DNA from: Acidobacteriota bacterium
Lineage (GTDB): Bacteria; Acidobacteriota; UBA6911
Assembly: GCA_012729555.1 (NCBI GenBank)
Contig: JAAYCX010000090.1
Span: 104,606 to 168,605, forward strand
DNA length: 64,000 nucleotides
Direction: 5' to 3'
The notes under the pieces are model-generated. The model worked only from the letters and a program-made list of their open reading frames with translations. It ran no database searches and was not told where the DNA came from. Within the stretch, counting starts at the first letter, position 1. The number at the start of each line of letters is the position of its first letter. The position numbers were made by a program, and so were the translations under genes. Of the stretch, positions 33,357 through 42,809 are shown piece after piece.

Positions 33357-35609
33357 ATGCCCTTCATCAACTGCGTTGTGTGGATCGCCCTGCTGGCCGG
33401 CGCGCTCGAGCCGGCCCAGCCCCGCCCGGTCTGGGAAAAGGGGGACGTCAGCGTCCGGCTGCGGGGCGAAGCGCTCGAAATCCGGCACGCGCGGGGCGCG
33501 CGGGTCGAGATCGCCTCCTTTGCCTTCAACTTCGTCGAGCCGGAGCGCGTCACGGTCACCGGCGCCGACGGCGACGCCCTCCGCCTCACCCTCTCCTTCG
33601 GCTCCACCGACGGCTTCCGAGCCGACTTCCCCCGGGAACTCCCGCTGACGGTGACCTGTGCCGACGGCACGCTTCACTTTTCGGCGCGCCACGACGCCCT
33701 GCGCCACGTCACCATCAGGATCAGGGACCGCGGCGAACACTACTTCGGCCTGATCGAGAAGCTCTACCCGCACAACGCCCCGACGCCCGACCTGCGCGGG
33801 GAGACGGTCGACGTCGACGTCTACGCCGAGGGGGAGCGCGACTACGCCGAAAACTACGCCTCGGCCTGCTCCGCCTTCTTCATGACGAGCGGCGGGTACG
33901 GGAGCTTCTTCGACACCTTCGGCCGCGGCCGCTACCGGCTGGGGGTCGGGGGGGTCACGGAGATCTACCACCAGGCGGACGCGCTCGACTGGTACCTCTT
34001 CTTCGGCGCCGACGGCGGCGAGATCCACTCGAAATATTTCGGGGTGATCGGCAGGCCCAAGCGCGTCCCGATCTGGGCCTGCGGCCCCGTCGTCTGGCGC
34101 GACCTGAACCGTTCGAGCGCCGAGCTCCTCGACGACCTCGGCCGCTTCTCGGAACTCCGGATCCCGCTCACGGCCTGCATGATCGACCGCCCCTACAGCG
34201 ACGGCGGGCACGAGTGGTCGCGGATGAATTTCAGCGAAAAATTCGCCCGCCCGTCGGAGTGGACCCGCACCATCAGGGAAACCTTCGGGATGGAGCTCCT
34301 GACCTGGGTCGCGCCCATGACCTTCACCGACCCCGATTTCCCCGGCCTCCTCCCCGGGCCGAAGAACTACATGGACCTGACCCACCCCGGCGCCCTGGCG
34401 GAATTCGAGCGCCGCCTGGCCGCGGAGCAGTACTCCGTGGGCGTCCGGGGGCACAAGATGGACCGCGCGGACGAAACCTTCCCGCTGACGGCCCAGTGGC
34501 ACGAACCGGTGCCGGAATCGGCCGCGCGCAACCGGTACGTCTACCTCTACGCCAAAACCGTCCACGACTTCCTCACCCGGGCGCACGGGAGCGACCATTT
34601 CAACTACGCCCGCGCGGCCATCCACCGCACCCAGCCCTTCCTCAGCGCCCTCTGGGGCGGGGACAGCCGCTCGAACTGGATGGGGATGGCGGGCAACCAG
34701 GCCAACGCCATGCGCGCGGCCTTCCAGGGCTTTCCCGTGTGGGGGAACGACACCGGGGGCTACCTGGGGGAGGGGAGGATCCCGGAGGAGCTCTACCTGC
34801 GCTGGATCCGGTGGAGCGCCTATAACGGCCTGTTCGAGGTCAAGCTCGACGGCGCCGGCGGCAGCGGGGAGGACCGCCCCCCCTGGAAATACTCCGCCCG
34901 GCTGCAGGAGGTCTTCCGCCGCGCGTGCGAAGAGCGGATGCGCCTCCTCCCCACCATCTACTCCCGCGCCAACACCTCCTACAGGGACGGCGTCCTGATG
35001 CAGCCGCTGGCCTACGCCTGGCCGGAGGACCCAAACACCTACGGCGTCTGGGACGAATACCTCTTCGGCGGCGCCCTGCTGGTGGCGCCCGTCTTCGAAC
35101 CGGGAACCCGGCGCGACATCTACCTCCCGCGGGGCGGCTGGTACGCCCTGGGCGACCCCGCGAAAACCATTGCCGGGGGGAGGACGATCACGCTCGAGGT
35201 CCCGCTCGAGGTGATCCCCGTCTTCGTCCGGCAGAACTCCATCTACGTCACGGGCGATATCTTCCGCGGCAGCTCGCGCCGCTGGCGCGGGGAGCTCGAA
35301 GACGCCGGCAAACTCGAAATCCACGCCTGGGCCGGCGTACCCGGGTCCGGGACCCGATTCACCTACGTGGATTACGCCGACGGCGACCGCGAAAAAAGGA
35401 TGGAGCTGGGTCATGAAAACGGCCGCGTCACCTTCCGCTCCGAACCGCTCGAGGCCGATGCCTCCATAGCCCTCAGGTGCCCGGGCAAACCCGCGGCCGC
35501 GACACTCGACGGCCGCGCCGTCCCCTTCGAATACGACGCCGCCTCGCAGATCGTGCGCCTGCCGCTCGGAGCGCGCCGCGGCGTCCGCCTCGAGCTGGTC
35601 ATGGAGTGA
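33357..35609 (+). CDS. GH31-family alpha-glycosidase
   Basis: 750 residues. An N-terminal beta-sandwich is followed by a TIM barrel with the GH31 nucleophile region VRGHKMDRADE (K-x-D) and the acid/base region LSALWGGDSRSNW (W-GD---W). The WVAPMTFTDPDF and FQGFPVWGNDTGGYLG strands are conserved. The family hydrolyses alpha-glucosides or alpha-xylosides. A hydrophobic N terminus (CVVWIALLAGALEPAQ) suggests export. The preceding gene is also a probable glycosidase. Confidence 0.9.
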   Translation: MPFINCVVWIALLAGALEPAQPRPVWEKGDVSVRLRGEALEIRHARGARVEIASFAFNFVEPERVTVTGADGDALRLTLSFGSTDGFRADFPRELPLTVTCADGTLHFSARHDALRHVTIRIRDRGEHYFGLIEKLYPHNAPTPDLRGETVDVDVYAEGERDYAENYASACSAFFMTSGGYGSFFDTFGRGRYRLGVGGVTEIYHQADALDWYLFFGADGGEIHSKYFGVIGRPKRVPIWACGPVVWRDLNRSSAELLDDLGRFSELRIPLTACMIDRPYSDGGHEWSRMNFSEKFARPSEWTRTIRETFGMELLTWVAPMTFTDPDFPGLLPGPKNYMDLTHPGALAEFERRLAAEQYSVGVRGHKMDRADETFPLTAQWHEPVPESAARNRYVYLYAKTVHDFLTRAHGSDHFNYARAAIHRTQPFLSALWGGDSRSNWMGMAGNQANAMRAAFQGFPVWGNDTGGYLGEGRIPEELYLRWIRWSAYNGLFEVKLDGAGGSGEDRPPWKYSARLQEVFRRACEERMRLLPTIYSRANTSYRDGVLMQPLAYAWPEDPNTYGVWDEYLFGGALLVAPVFEPGTRRDIYLPRGGWYALGDPAKTIAGGRTITLEVPLEVIPVFVRQNSIYVTGDIFRGSSRRWRGELEDAGKLEIHAWAGVPGSGTRFTYVDYADGDREKRMELGHENGRVTFRSEPLEADASIALRCPGKPAAATLDGRAVPFEYDAASQIVRLPLGARRGVRLELVME

Positions 35610-35719
35610 GGCTGGAAGCCGGGGCCCCGGGGTGTTACCCTTCAACCGCAAAATTCGGAACCCGGCATGGGGCCGGGCCGGCCGGCGTCCGCGCGCCGGC
35701 GGTGGAGGAGAGGGAAGCG

Positions 35720-37033
35720 ATGCGTTACCAGTATTGGGATGAAAAGACGGAAACCATGCCCAGGGCGGAACTCGAATCCCTGCAGCTGGGCGCCCTGCGG
35801 GCGGCCGTGGCCCGGGCGCTGGGAACCCCCTACAACGCCCCCAGGCTCGCCGCGGCCGGCATCCACGACAGCGGCGACATCCGCTCCCTGGACGACCTCC
35901 GGCGGCTCCCCTTCACGACCAAACACGATCTGCGGGAGTCCTTCCCCTACGGGATGCTGGCCGCGCCCAAGGAGGAGGTCGTGCGGCTGCACGCCTCGAG
36001 CGGCACGACGGGCGTCCCCACCACCATCTATTTCACCCGGAAGGACATCTCCCGCTGGGCCTCTTACATGGCCCGCTCCATCTTCGCCTCCGGCTGCACC
36101 CGCGCGGACGTGTTCCAGAACATGATCCCCTACGGCCTCTTCACCGGCGGCCTGGGGCTTCACTACGGCGCCGAGGAGGTAGGCATGCTCGTCATCCCCG
36201 CCGGCGCCGGCAACACCCCCCGGCAGTTCCGGATGATGCGCGACCACGGCACCACCGTGGTCCACGCAACCCCCAGCTTCCTGCTCCACGTGCAGTCCAA
36301 AATGATCGAGGAGGGGGTCGACCGCGCCGGCCTGCAGCTGCGCAAGGCGTTCGCGGGCGCCGAGCCCTATTCCGAAGACACGCGGCGCCGGATCGAGGCC
36401 CTGCTCGACATCGACGTCTACAACTCCTACGGCCTCTCGGAGATGAACGGCCCCGGCGTCGCCTTCGAATGCCAGGCCAAGGACGGGATGCACCTGTGGG
36501 AGGACGGCTACATCGCCGAGATCGTCGACCCCGAAACCCTCGAGCCGGTGCCGGACGGAACCGTGGGGGAGCTGGTCCTGACCATCCTCTGCCGCGAGGC
36601 CTCCGTCATCCTGCGCTACCGCACCCGCGACCTGACGGCGTTCTACACCGAGCCGTGCGCGTGCGGGCGCACCCACCGGCGCATCCGCCGCATCAAGGGG
36701 CGCACCGACGACATGCTCATCATCAACGGGGTCAACGTCTTCCCGAGCCAGATCGAAGAGGTGATCATGTCGATCCGGGAGGTGGGCAACAACTACCTCA
36801 TCCAGGTGGAGAAAGAGGGGGCCCTGGACCGGCTGACGGTCAGAACCGAAATGGGGCCCGAGATCTTCCGGGACGACGCCCGCCCGCTCAACGCGCTCAG
36901 GGAAAGGATCCGGCACGCCCTGCAGGCCTCCATATCGATCAACCCGAGGGTGGAGCTCGTCGAGAGCGGGAGCCTCCCGGTCGCCGAGGGGAAAGCCAGA
37001 CGGGTCGTGGACCTGCGCCCCAGGGATGTGTAA
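35720..37033 (+). CDS. paaK: Phenylacetate-CoA ligase-like protein 1
   Basis: 437 residues of the PaaK adenylate-forming family. ATP-binding P-loop HASSGTTGVPT, the YGLSEMNGPGVAFECQ motif, RYRTRDLT and the C-terminal GRTDDMLIINGVNVFPSQIE hinge are all conserved. It activates an aryl- or alkyl-acetic acid to its CoA thioester with ATP giving AMP. GGAGGAGAGGG precedes the ATG. It is followed 21 bases later by a paralogue and then an ACT-domain protein. Such PaaK-ACT groups commonly accompany amino-acid fermentation to aryl acids, but no indolepyruvate oxidoreductase is adjacent. Confidence 0.9.
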   Translation: MRYQYWDEKTETMPRAELESLQLGALRAAVARALGTPYNAPRLAAAGIHDSGDIRSLDDLRRLPFTTKHDLRESFPYGMLAAPKEEVVRLHASSGTTGVPTTIYFTRKDISRWASYMARSIFASGCTRADVFQNMIPYGLFTGGLGLHYGAEEVGMLVIPAGAGNTPRQFRMMRDHGTTVVHATPSFLLHVQSKMIEEGVDRAGLQLRKAFAGAEPYSEDTRRRIEALLDIDVYNSYGLSEMNGPGVAFECQAKDGMHLWEDGYIAEIVDPETLEPVPDGTVGELVLTILCREASVILRYRTRDLTAFYTEPCACGRTHRRIRRIKGRTDDMLIINGVNVFPSQIEEVIMSIREVGNNYLIQVEKEGALDRLTVRTEMGPEIFRDDARPLNALRERIRHALQASISINPRVELVESGSLPVAEGKARRVVDLRPRDV

Positions 37034-37054
37034 CCGCAGTCATCGAGGACGGTC

Positions 37055-38356
37055 ATGATTTTCAATCCCGAATACGAGGCGATGGAGCCGACGGCGCGGG
37101 AGACCCTGCAGTTCGCCCGGCTCAAGAACCTGGTGGACCGGCTCTACCACTCCCTCCCCTTCACCCGGGCGAGGATGGACGGGGCGGGGGTCCGCCCGCG
37201 CGACCTCCGCTCGCTCGCCGATCTTGCGCGCCTCCCCTTCACCACCAAGGACGACCTGCGCGAGACCTTCCCCTACGGCCTCCTCTGCTCCCCCCGGGCG
37301 GAGATCGAGGAGATCCACATGTCCTCGGGGACCACGGGCATCCCCGTCGTCGACGCCTACACCCGCCGCGACGTGGAGAACTGGGAGGAGGCGATGGCCC
37401 GCACCCTGGCCGGCGCCGGGGCCACCCGCAACGACACGGTCCAGAACTGCTACGGCTACGGCCTCTTCACCGGGGGGATCGGCGTCCACTACGGGGCCAA
37501 GCGCCTGGGGGCCAACATCATCCCCATGTCCTCGGGAAACACCCGGAAGCAGCTGATGGTGATGCAGAACTTCGGCTCCACCATCCTCGCCTCGACCCCG
37601 TCCTACGCCCTCTTCATGGCCGAGGAGGCGGCCGAGGCCGGTTACGACCCGAGGGCCCTGGGGCTCCGGGCGGGCTGTTTCGGCGCCGAACCGTGGAGCG
37701 AGAACATGCGGCGCGAGATCGAGGAGAAGTGGGGGATCGACGCCTTCGACATCTACGGCCTCACCGAGATCACCGGCCCCGGCGTGGCCTTCGAATGCGA
37801 GGCCAAGGACGGGTTGCACATCAACGAGGACCTCTTCTACCCCGAGGTCATCGATCCCGAAACGGGCGCGGTGCGGCCCGACGGGGAAAAGGGGGAACTG
37901 GTCTTCACCACCCTGGTGAAGGAAGGGACGCCCCTGGTGCGCTACAGGACGCGCGACATCACCTTCCTGCGGCGCGGGCGCTGCTCGTGCGGGCGGACCA
38001 CGGTGCGGATGAACCGCCTGTTCGGGCGCACCGACGACATGCTCATCATCCGCGGGGTCAACATCTTCCCGAGCCAGATCGAGCACGCCCTGATCGAGAT
38101 CGAGGGGACCGACCCCCACTACCTCATCGTCGTCGACCGCGGCCCCACCCACCTCGACGAGGTGGAACTGCAGGTGGAGGTGAAGAAGGAGCTCTTCTCG
38201 GACGAGACCCGGACCCTGGAAACCCTGCGGACCCGGATCGAGGGGGTGATGAAATCGACCCTGGGCGTGATGATGAAGGTCAAGCTCGTGGAGCCGAAAA
38301 CGATCGAACGCTCGGTCGGGAAGGCGAAACGGGTCGTGGACAAGCGTACACTCTAG
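37055..38356 (+). CDS. paaK: Phenylacetate-CoA ligase-like protein 2
   Basis: 433 residues, clearly paralogous to the preceding gene: MSSGTTGIPV, YGLTEITGPGVAFECEAKDG, RYRTRDITF and GRTDDMLIIRGVNIFPSQIE. The PaaK fold makes acyl-CoA from a carboxylic acid. Differences in the acyl-pocket region (for example CYGYGLFTGGIGVHYGAKRLG against IPYGLFTGGLGLHYGAEEVG) suggest a related but distinct substrate. Same operon, spacing 21 and 31 bases. Confidence 0.9.
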   Translation: MIFNPEYEAMEPTARETLQFARLKNLVDRLYHSLPFTRARMDGAGVRPRDLRSLADLARLPFTTKDDLRETFPYGLLCSPRAEIEEIHMSSGTTGIPVVDAYTRRDVENWEEAMARTLAGAGATRNDTVQNCYGYGLFTGGIGVHYGAKRLGANIIPMSSGNTRKQLMVMQNFGSTILASTPSYALFMAEEAAEAGYDPRALGLRAGCFGAEPWSENMRREIEEKWGIDAFDIYGLTEITGPGVAFECEAKDGLHINEDLFYPEVIDPETGAVRPDGEKGELVFTTLVKEGTPLVRYRTRDITFLRRGRCSCGRTTVRMNRLFGRTDDMLIIRGVNIFPSQIEHALIEIEGTDPHYLIVVDRGPTHLDEVELQVEVKKELFSDETRTLETLRTRIEGVMKSTLGVMMKVKLVEPKTIERSVGKAKRVVDKRTL

Positions 38357-38387
38357 CGGCCGGGCGGCCGGGGAGGAGGAGGCAATC

Positions 38388-38804
38388 GTGGAGATCAAGC
38401 AGATATCGGTGTTTCTGGAAAACAACGCGGGACGGCTGGCCAAGGTCACCCGCACCATGGCCGACGCGGGGGCCAGCATCCGCGCCATCTCCATCGCCGA
38501 CACCGCCGACTTCGGCATCCTCCGCGTCATCGTCGACCGGCCGGAGGCCGCCATGAAGGCGCTCGTCGACGCCGGCTTCACCGCCCGGATGACGGACGTG
38601 CTGGCCGTGGAGATCCCCGACGTCCCGGGCGCCCTGGCCCGGGTCATGGAGCTCTTCCAGGAGACCGAGGTCAATATCGAATACCTCTACGCCTCGCTCG
38701 AGGGGGACCGAGGCAAGGCCGTCGTCATCTTCAAGGTGCAGGACGTCGAGCACGGCCGCCGGATCGTGCGCGAAAAGGGACTCGCGGTCCTGGACGGGTT
38801 CTAG
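38388..38804 (+). CDS. Tandem ACT-domain protein
   Basis: 138 residues from a GTG start with GGGAGGAGGAGG upstream. Two ACT repeats: ISVFLENNAGRLAKVTRTMA and VLAVEIPDVPGALARVMELF, each with the G/A-Lx-v pattern that binds small ligands, usually amino acids. It is often found beside PaaK genes and probably senses an amino acid or aryl acid to modulate the ligases. Confidence 0.88.
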   Translation: MEIKQISVFLENNAGRLAKVTRTMADAGASIRAISIADTADFGILRVIVDRPEAAMKALVDAGFTARMTDVLAVEIPDVPGALARVMELFQETEVNIEYLYASLEGDRGKAVVIFKVQDVEHGRRIVREKGLAVLDGF

Positions 38805-38805
38805 A

Positions 38806-38955
38806 CCGCATCCGCCCCGCGCCCCGTACGATCTGCTCCCGGAACCCTTCCCCGACGACTGGAAGCACTTCGCCTTTGCCGTCGCCTCTTCCTCCTTCGA
38901 CCAGAAGCTCGACGACGCCGCTGCGGCCGAAGGTCTGACCGTCCTCTCCCGCTGA
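38806..38955 (+). pseudogene. Possible C-terminal gene remnant
   Basis: The 303-base gap between the ACT gene and the TonB terminator contains a protein-like open stretch without a start codon, ending at TGA 38953-38955. Its end reads WKHFAFAVASSSFDQKLDD and then a short AEGLTVLSR tail, resembling the end of a PIN-like or small nuclease domain. It could be the remains of a deleted gene or chance coding in GC-rich DNA. Confidence 0.25.
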
Positions 38956-39052
38956 CCCGGCAGGCCTCCGGACACGGTTTTCCTGGCGCGATCAGGAAGG
39001 ACCATCGGTGAGTCCGGGGGAACGGCCTTGCGGCGCTGGAGAGGAGGAGGGG

Positions 39053-39098
39053 AAAAAGGGTTCCGCGGCGCGCCGGGGCTGTCCGGCGCGCCGCGGAA
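39053..39098 (-). terminator. Strong intrinsic terminator of the Oar-like receptor gene
   Basis: A 16-base-pair perfect stem (39061-39076 with 39083-39098) around a 6-base loop. On the minus strand it is followed by CCCTTTTTCC. It begins 10 bases after the stop codon at 39108. Confidence 0.85.
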
Positions 39099-39107
39099 CG
39101 GGACAGG

Positions 39108-42100
39108 CTAGAAGCTGATGCGGGCGCCCAGCTGGATCACGCGCGATTCCCGCGTGTCGGTGAATTTGCCGAAAGACCCCCTCGCCTTGTTTGCGACGTT
39201 CAGATCGGCCTTCGAGAACTGCGCGTGGTTGAAGGCGTTGAACATCTCGAACCGGAGTTCCAGCCCCGAGGTCTCGTTCCAGAGCTGGGTCTTCTTGCTG
39301 ATGATGAGGTCCCAGTTGTTGATCCCGTTGTGCAGCCGGAACTGGTTGCGCCGGGAGGTGCCGCGCCGGTAATCGGTCGCGATGTCGGCGACGGTGAAGG
39401 CCTCGAAGGCATCCTCGTTGAAGGCCCGGTTGTCATTGGCGCGGGGGTCCACCTGCTCGAACGAATCCCCCAGGTCGGCGTAGGAAACCACCGCGCCCCC
39501 GGTCCCGTCCGTGTTCCCCAGGTTGTTCACCGAGAACGGGGTGCCGGACTGGAAGGTCACGATCCCGCCGATGCTCCAGCCGTCCAGGACCCGCCGGAGC
39601 GGGGTGCCGAGGTTCTTCGCGAACGGAAGCTCGTAAATCCAGCTCCCCACGAAGCGGTGCGGAACGTCCTGGGAGGAGAGGCCGCGGGTGATCCGGCGAT
39701 CCACGATATCCAGGTTGTCCCTGGAGTTGTCGGCGTCCGAGATCGACTTCGAGAAGGTGTAGGCGAGCTGGAACGTGATCCCCCCGCCGTAGGTCTTCTG
39801 CAGCTGGGCCTCGAAGGCGTTGTAGTTGGAGTACCCGATCGAGGCGAACTCGTCCAGGCCCAGCCGGATGTCGGTGTTGACCCGCCGGGCGTTGGTGTTG
39901 GAGCTGCTGGTGGTCGGGGTGGGGATATCGAGCCCTGCGGGCGCCGGGATGAAGGTGCCGTAGGCGTAGTTGATCTGCCGCTCGGCGTAGAGCTTCACCC
40001 CCCGGTTCCCCACGTAGCTCAGGCTCATGAGGTAGTTGTCCCAGAGCTTGCGCTCGATCGTCAGGTTGTACTGGTAGGTGTAGGGAGTCCGGATCTTCGG
40101 GTCGATCGGCCGCGCGAACTGGCTGAGCGGCGCGGCGACCTCGACCGGCCCGGTCATGTTGGCGAACGGGTTCGGCAGGGCCGGGAGATCGGGCTCCTCG
40201 ACGTAGTAGCCGGAACCGTATTCCGGGTAGGGATCGGGCGCGAACGGGTCGGCCAGCGTCCCGCTCGACGGCTCGTAGTAGGCTTCCGACTTGCTGTAGC
40301 CGGTGGCCGTCAACTGCTGCAGCGCGGTGTCGCCGATGATGGCGCCGTAGTAGATCCCGAAGCCGGTCCGGATGACGGTCTTCTCATCCCCGAACAGGCG
40401 TCCCAGCAGACCATCGGTCGCTTTCGGCGTGTAGGCCAGGCCGAAGCGGGGGGCCCAGTTGTTCATGTCGCGGTTGACGCCGCCGCGCGGCACCGTCCCG
40501 CCCAGCACCGGATCGGGGTCGCCGATGTACACGAGGCCGTTCGGCGCCGTCCCCCCTTCCGGGAGGATGATGGGGGTGCCGTCCATCTGGGTCAGCTCTC
40601 CCGAAGCCAGCAGCTCCGAGGTCACCCCGGGCCGGTAGAACGTCATCCGGTCGTACTTGTCGGTGATGGGGGAGCTGTACTCGTAGCGCAGGCCGAGGTT
40701 CAGGGTCAGCCCCCGGGCCATCTTCCAGGTATCCTGGGCGAAGAACGAGACGATGTGCTGGCGGAAATCGCGCAGCCCGTTCGACCCGTACTGCTGCCAC
40801 GCCGTGGAGGTGCCGATCATGAAATCGGCAAGGTCGTCGCCGGTCGAGTTCCCGCCCCACTCGCTCGAGAAGGCCAGGATCCCCTGGTTGATGAACATGA
40901 AGAGCTGATCGCCCCGATACTTGGTCCCGTCGAACCCGAATTTGAAGCGGTGGTTCCCCTTCGTCCAGCTGAGTCCCTCCTGGATCTGGAAGTTCTCGGT
41001 CACGCGGGTCTGGGGCCCCTGGATGGAGTTGCCCAGGAAGAGGTTCCTTTCATAGAGCCAGATGTACGGGGGGCCGGCCAGGGCCGGGTCCACCACGAAA
41101 TCGGCCTCGAAACCGATGTCGGCCGGGGAATCGGTGTTCACCGGCGCCACCCCGGGCTGGTTGTTCCGGGCGTAGGCCAGCAGGAGCGAGTTGGCCACGT
41201 TGGGGCCGAAGAAATGGGTGTCGCGCACGATGTAATTGGTCGTGCGGCGCTTGTCCGCCGCCGGGAACCCGGGCACGTCGGCCCCGCCGAAGGCGAAGGG
41301 GGATTCCACGCTCGAATCATAGATGTTCGAGCTGAAGCTCAGCATGTTCTTGTTGGAGATCTGGTGATCGATCCGGAAGGTCACGTAGGTGTTGTCGGTG
41401 ATCTCGTTGGCCCCCACGCTGGCGCTCCCGGTTTCGTCCCCGACGGGGAAAAAGTCCAGGTAGTACTGCGCGATGGGGGAGATGCGGTTGGACGGGATCT
41501 CGTTCCCGGGAAAGGGCTCTCCCGTGGCCGGGTCGATCAGGTCGTAGCCCAGCCCGCTGAAATCGCCCTGCCGCTCCGCCTGGCTGGGGAGCCCGGTGAC
41601 GACCCGGGTGTCACCGATCAACTGGCGCCGCATCTCGTAATCGACGAAGAAGAAGGTGCGGTTCTTCCCGTTGTAGATGCCGGGGAGCCAGACCGGACCG
41701 CCGAAATTGCCGCCGATATCCTTGCGCTCGAACCTGCGGCGTTCCTCGTCGAAGTATCTCTTGGACGACAGCACCGTCGGGCGCCAGAAGCCGCGCACGT
41801 TCCCGTGGTACTCGTTGGTCCCGCTCTTGGTGACCACGTTGATGATGGAGCCGGAGTTGCGGCCGAACTCGGCCTCGAAGTTCGAGGAGAGGATGCGGAA
41901 CTCCTGCAGGGCGTCGGGGCGCGGCTGGGCCCCGGTCGATCCGCCCACGGCGACCTCGTTGTTGTTCGACCCGTCGAGCATGACGTTGTTTTCCACCCCC
42001 CGGCCGCCGTTGACGCTCATCCCCAGCCCCTGCCCGAAGGTGCTGAGGTTGGGGTTGTTCGAAGGAGCCACCCCGGGCTGGAGGAAAGCCAGGTCGAGCA

Positions 42101-42578
42101 CGTTGCGGCCGTCGAGCGGCAGCCCCTCGAGGCGGGTGTTCTCCACCGTCGTGCCGAGCGTGGCGCTCTCGGTCTCGATCAGCACCTGGGCGCCGCTGAC
42201 GGTGATCACCTGCGCCATGCCGGCGACGCTGAGCTTGATGGGAATCACCAGGGAGCGGTTGGGCTCGAGCTTCACGTTGCGCATCCGGGTCTCGGAAAAC
42301 CCGGGAGCCACCGCGATGATCTCGTAGACGGACGGCTCGACCTCGAGGAACCGATAATCCCCGTTATCGTTCGAGATCACGGTCTGGACCGTCATGGCCT
42401 TGTCGCGGTCGATCAGCTGGATCGTCGCGTTCGGGACCACGGCCTCCGTCTGGTCGTGCACCGAACCCCCGATCGTTCCGCGGGTCCCCTGTGCACACAG
42501 GACCCCGAGCGACAGGACGGCGCACAGGAAGAGCGCTACGCTGCTTCTAAGACATACGTGAACCATTCGATTGGTCAT
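39108..42578 (-). CDS. Oar-like TonB-dependent receptor with carboxypeptidase regulatory domain
   Basis: 1156 residues. Signal peptide, a carboxypeptidase-like regulatory domain (about 35-125, GTIGGSVHDQTEAVVPNATI), a plug domain (GLPLDGRNVLDLAFLQPGV, VENNVMLDGSNNNEV, ALQEFRILSSNFEAEFGR, GSIINVVTKSGTNEYHG) and a long barrel ending in VIQLGARISF. Acidobacteria encode many such receptors, thought to take up large oligosaccharides or peptides. No adjacent SusD-like gene is seen. ATG 42578 follows GGAGGG; the promoter is at 42668-42697. A single-gene unit with its own terminator. Confidence 0.92.
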   Translation of the reverse strand: MTNRMVHVCLRSSVALFLCAVLSLGVLCAQGTRGTIGGSVHDQTEAVVPNATIQLIDRDKAMTVQTVISNDNGDYRFLEVEPSVYEIIAVAPGFSETRMRNVKLEPNRSLVIPIKLSVAGMAQVITVSGAQVLIETESATLGTTVENTRLEGLPLDGRNVLDLAFLQPGVAPSNNPNLSTFGQGLGMSVNGGRGVENNVMLDGSNNNEVAVGGSTGAQPRPDALQEFRILSSNFEAEFGRNSGSIINVVTKSGTNEYHGNVRGFWRPTVLSSKRYFDEERRRFERKDIGGNFGGPVWLPGIYNGKNRTFFFVDYEMRRQLIGDTRVVTGLPSQAERQGDFSGLGYDLIDPATGEPFPGNEIPSNRISPIAQYYLDFFPVGDETGSASVGANEITDNTYVTFRIDHQISNKNMLSFSSNIYDSSVESPFAFGGADVPGFPAADKRRTTNYIVRDTHFFGPNVANSLLLAYARNNQPGVAPVNTDSPADIGFEADFVVDPALAGPPYIWLYERNLFLGNSIQGPQTRVTENFQIQEGLSWTKGNHRFKFGFDGTKYRGDQLFMFINQGILAFSSEWGGNSTGDDLADFMIGTSTAWQQYGSNGLRDFRQHIVSFFAQDTWKMARGLTLNLGLRYEYSSPITDKYDRMTFYRPGVTSELLASGELTQMDGTPIILPEGGTAPNGLVYIGDPDPVLGGTVPRGGVNRDMNNWAPRFGLAYTPKATDGLLGRLFGDEKTVIRTGFGIYYGAIIGDTALQQLTATGYSKSEAYYEPSSGTLADPFAPDPYPEYGSGYYVEEPDLPALPNPFANMTGPVEVAAPLSQFARPIDPKIRTPYTYQYNLTIERKLWDNYLMSLSYVGNRGVKLYAERQINYAYGTFIPAPAGLDIPTPTTSSSNTNARRVNTDIRLGLDEFASIGYSNYNAFEAQLQKTYGGGITFQLAYTFSKSISDADNSRDNLDIVDRRITRGLSSQDVPHRFVGSWIYELPFAKNLGTPLRRVLDGWSIGGIVTFQSGTPFSVNNLGNTDGTGGAVVSYADLGDSFEQVDPRANDNRAFNEDAFEAFTVADIATDYRRGTSRRNQFRLHNGINNWDLIISKKTQLWNETSGLELRFEMFNAFNHAQFSKADLNVANKARGSFGKFTDTRESRVIQLGARISF

Positions 42579-42667
42579 ACACACCCTCCTCGCAGTTCAT
42601 CCCTCCGTGCCGGCCGGACCCTGGGTCCGGGCGGGACGAGCAACCCCCAAAAACCCAATTTGGCTGC

Positions 42668-42697
42668 ATTGTAATCCCGTTTTGTCGCCCTTGGCAA
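42668..42697 (-). promoter_or_regulatory. Promoter of the Oar-like receptor gene
   Basis: Minus strand TTGCCA (42697-42692), 18 bases, TACAAT (42673-42668), 90 bases before the ATG. Confidence 0.55.
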
Positions 42698-42774
42698 TGG
42701 ATTCCTGCGCCCGGACCGCCTCCCCCGGCCGCGGGAAGCGGGCCGGCCCGGGCCCACCCTGACTCATCGACCGA

Positions 42775-42803
42775 TTGCGGCGGCGCCTTCTCGGATTTAC
42801 AAT
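42775..42803 (+). promoter_or_regulatory. Promoter of the DUF523/DUF1722 gene, leaderless type
   Basis: TTGCGG (42775-42780), 17 bases, TACAAT (42798-42803), then 6 bases (AGGGGC) to the ATG at 42810. Transcription would begin at or next to the start codon. Confidence 0.6.
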
Positions 42804-42809
42804 AGGGGC

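Noticed and set aside
31119..35651. Very long open frame antisense to the two glycosidase genes
   Set aside because: High GC leaves few stops; composition is Arg/Gly/Pro-rich with no motifs, and the opposite strand has clear GH31 signatures.
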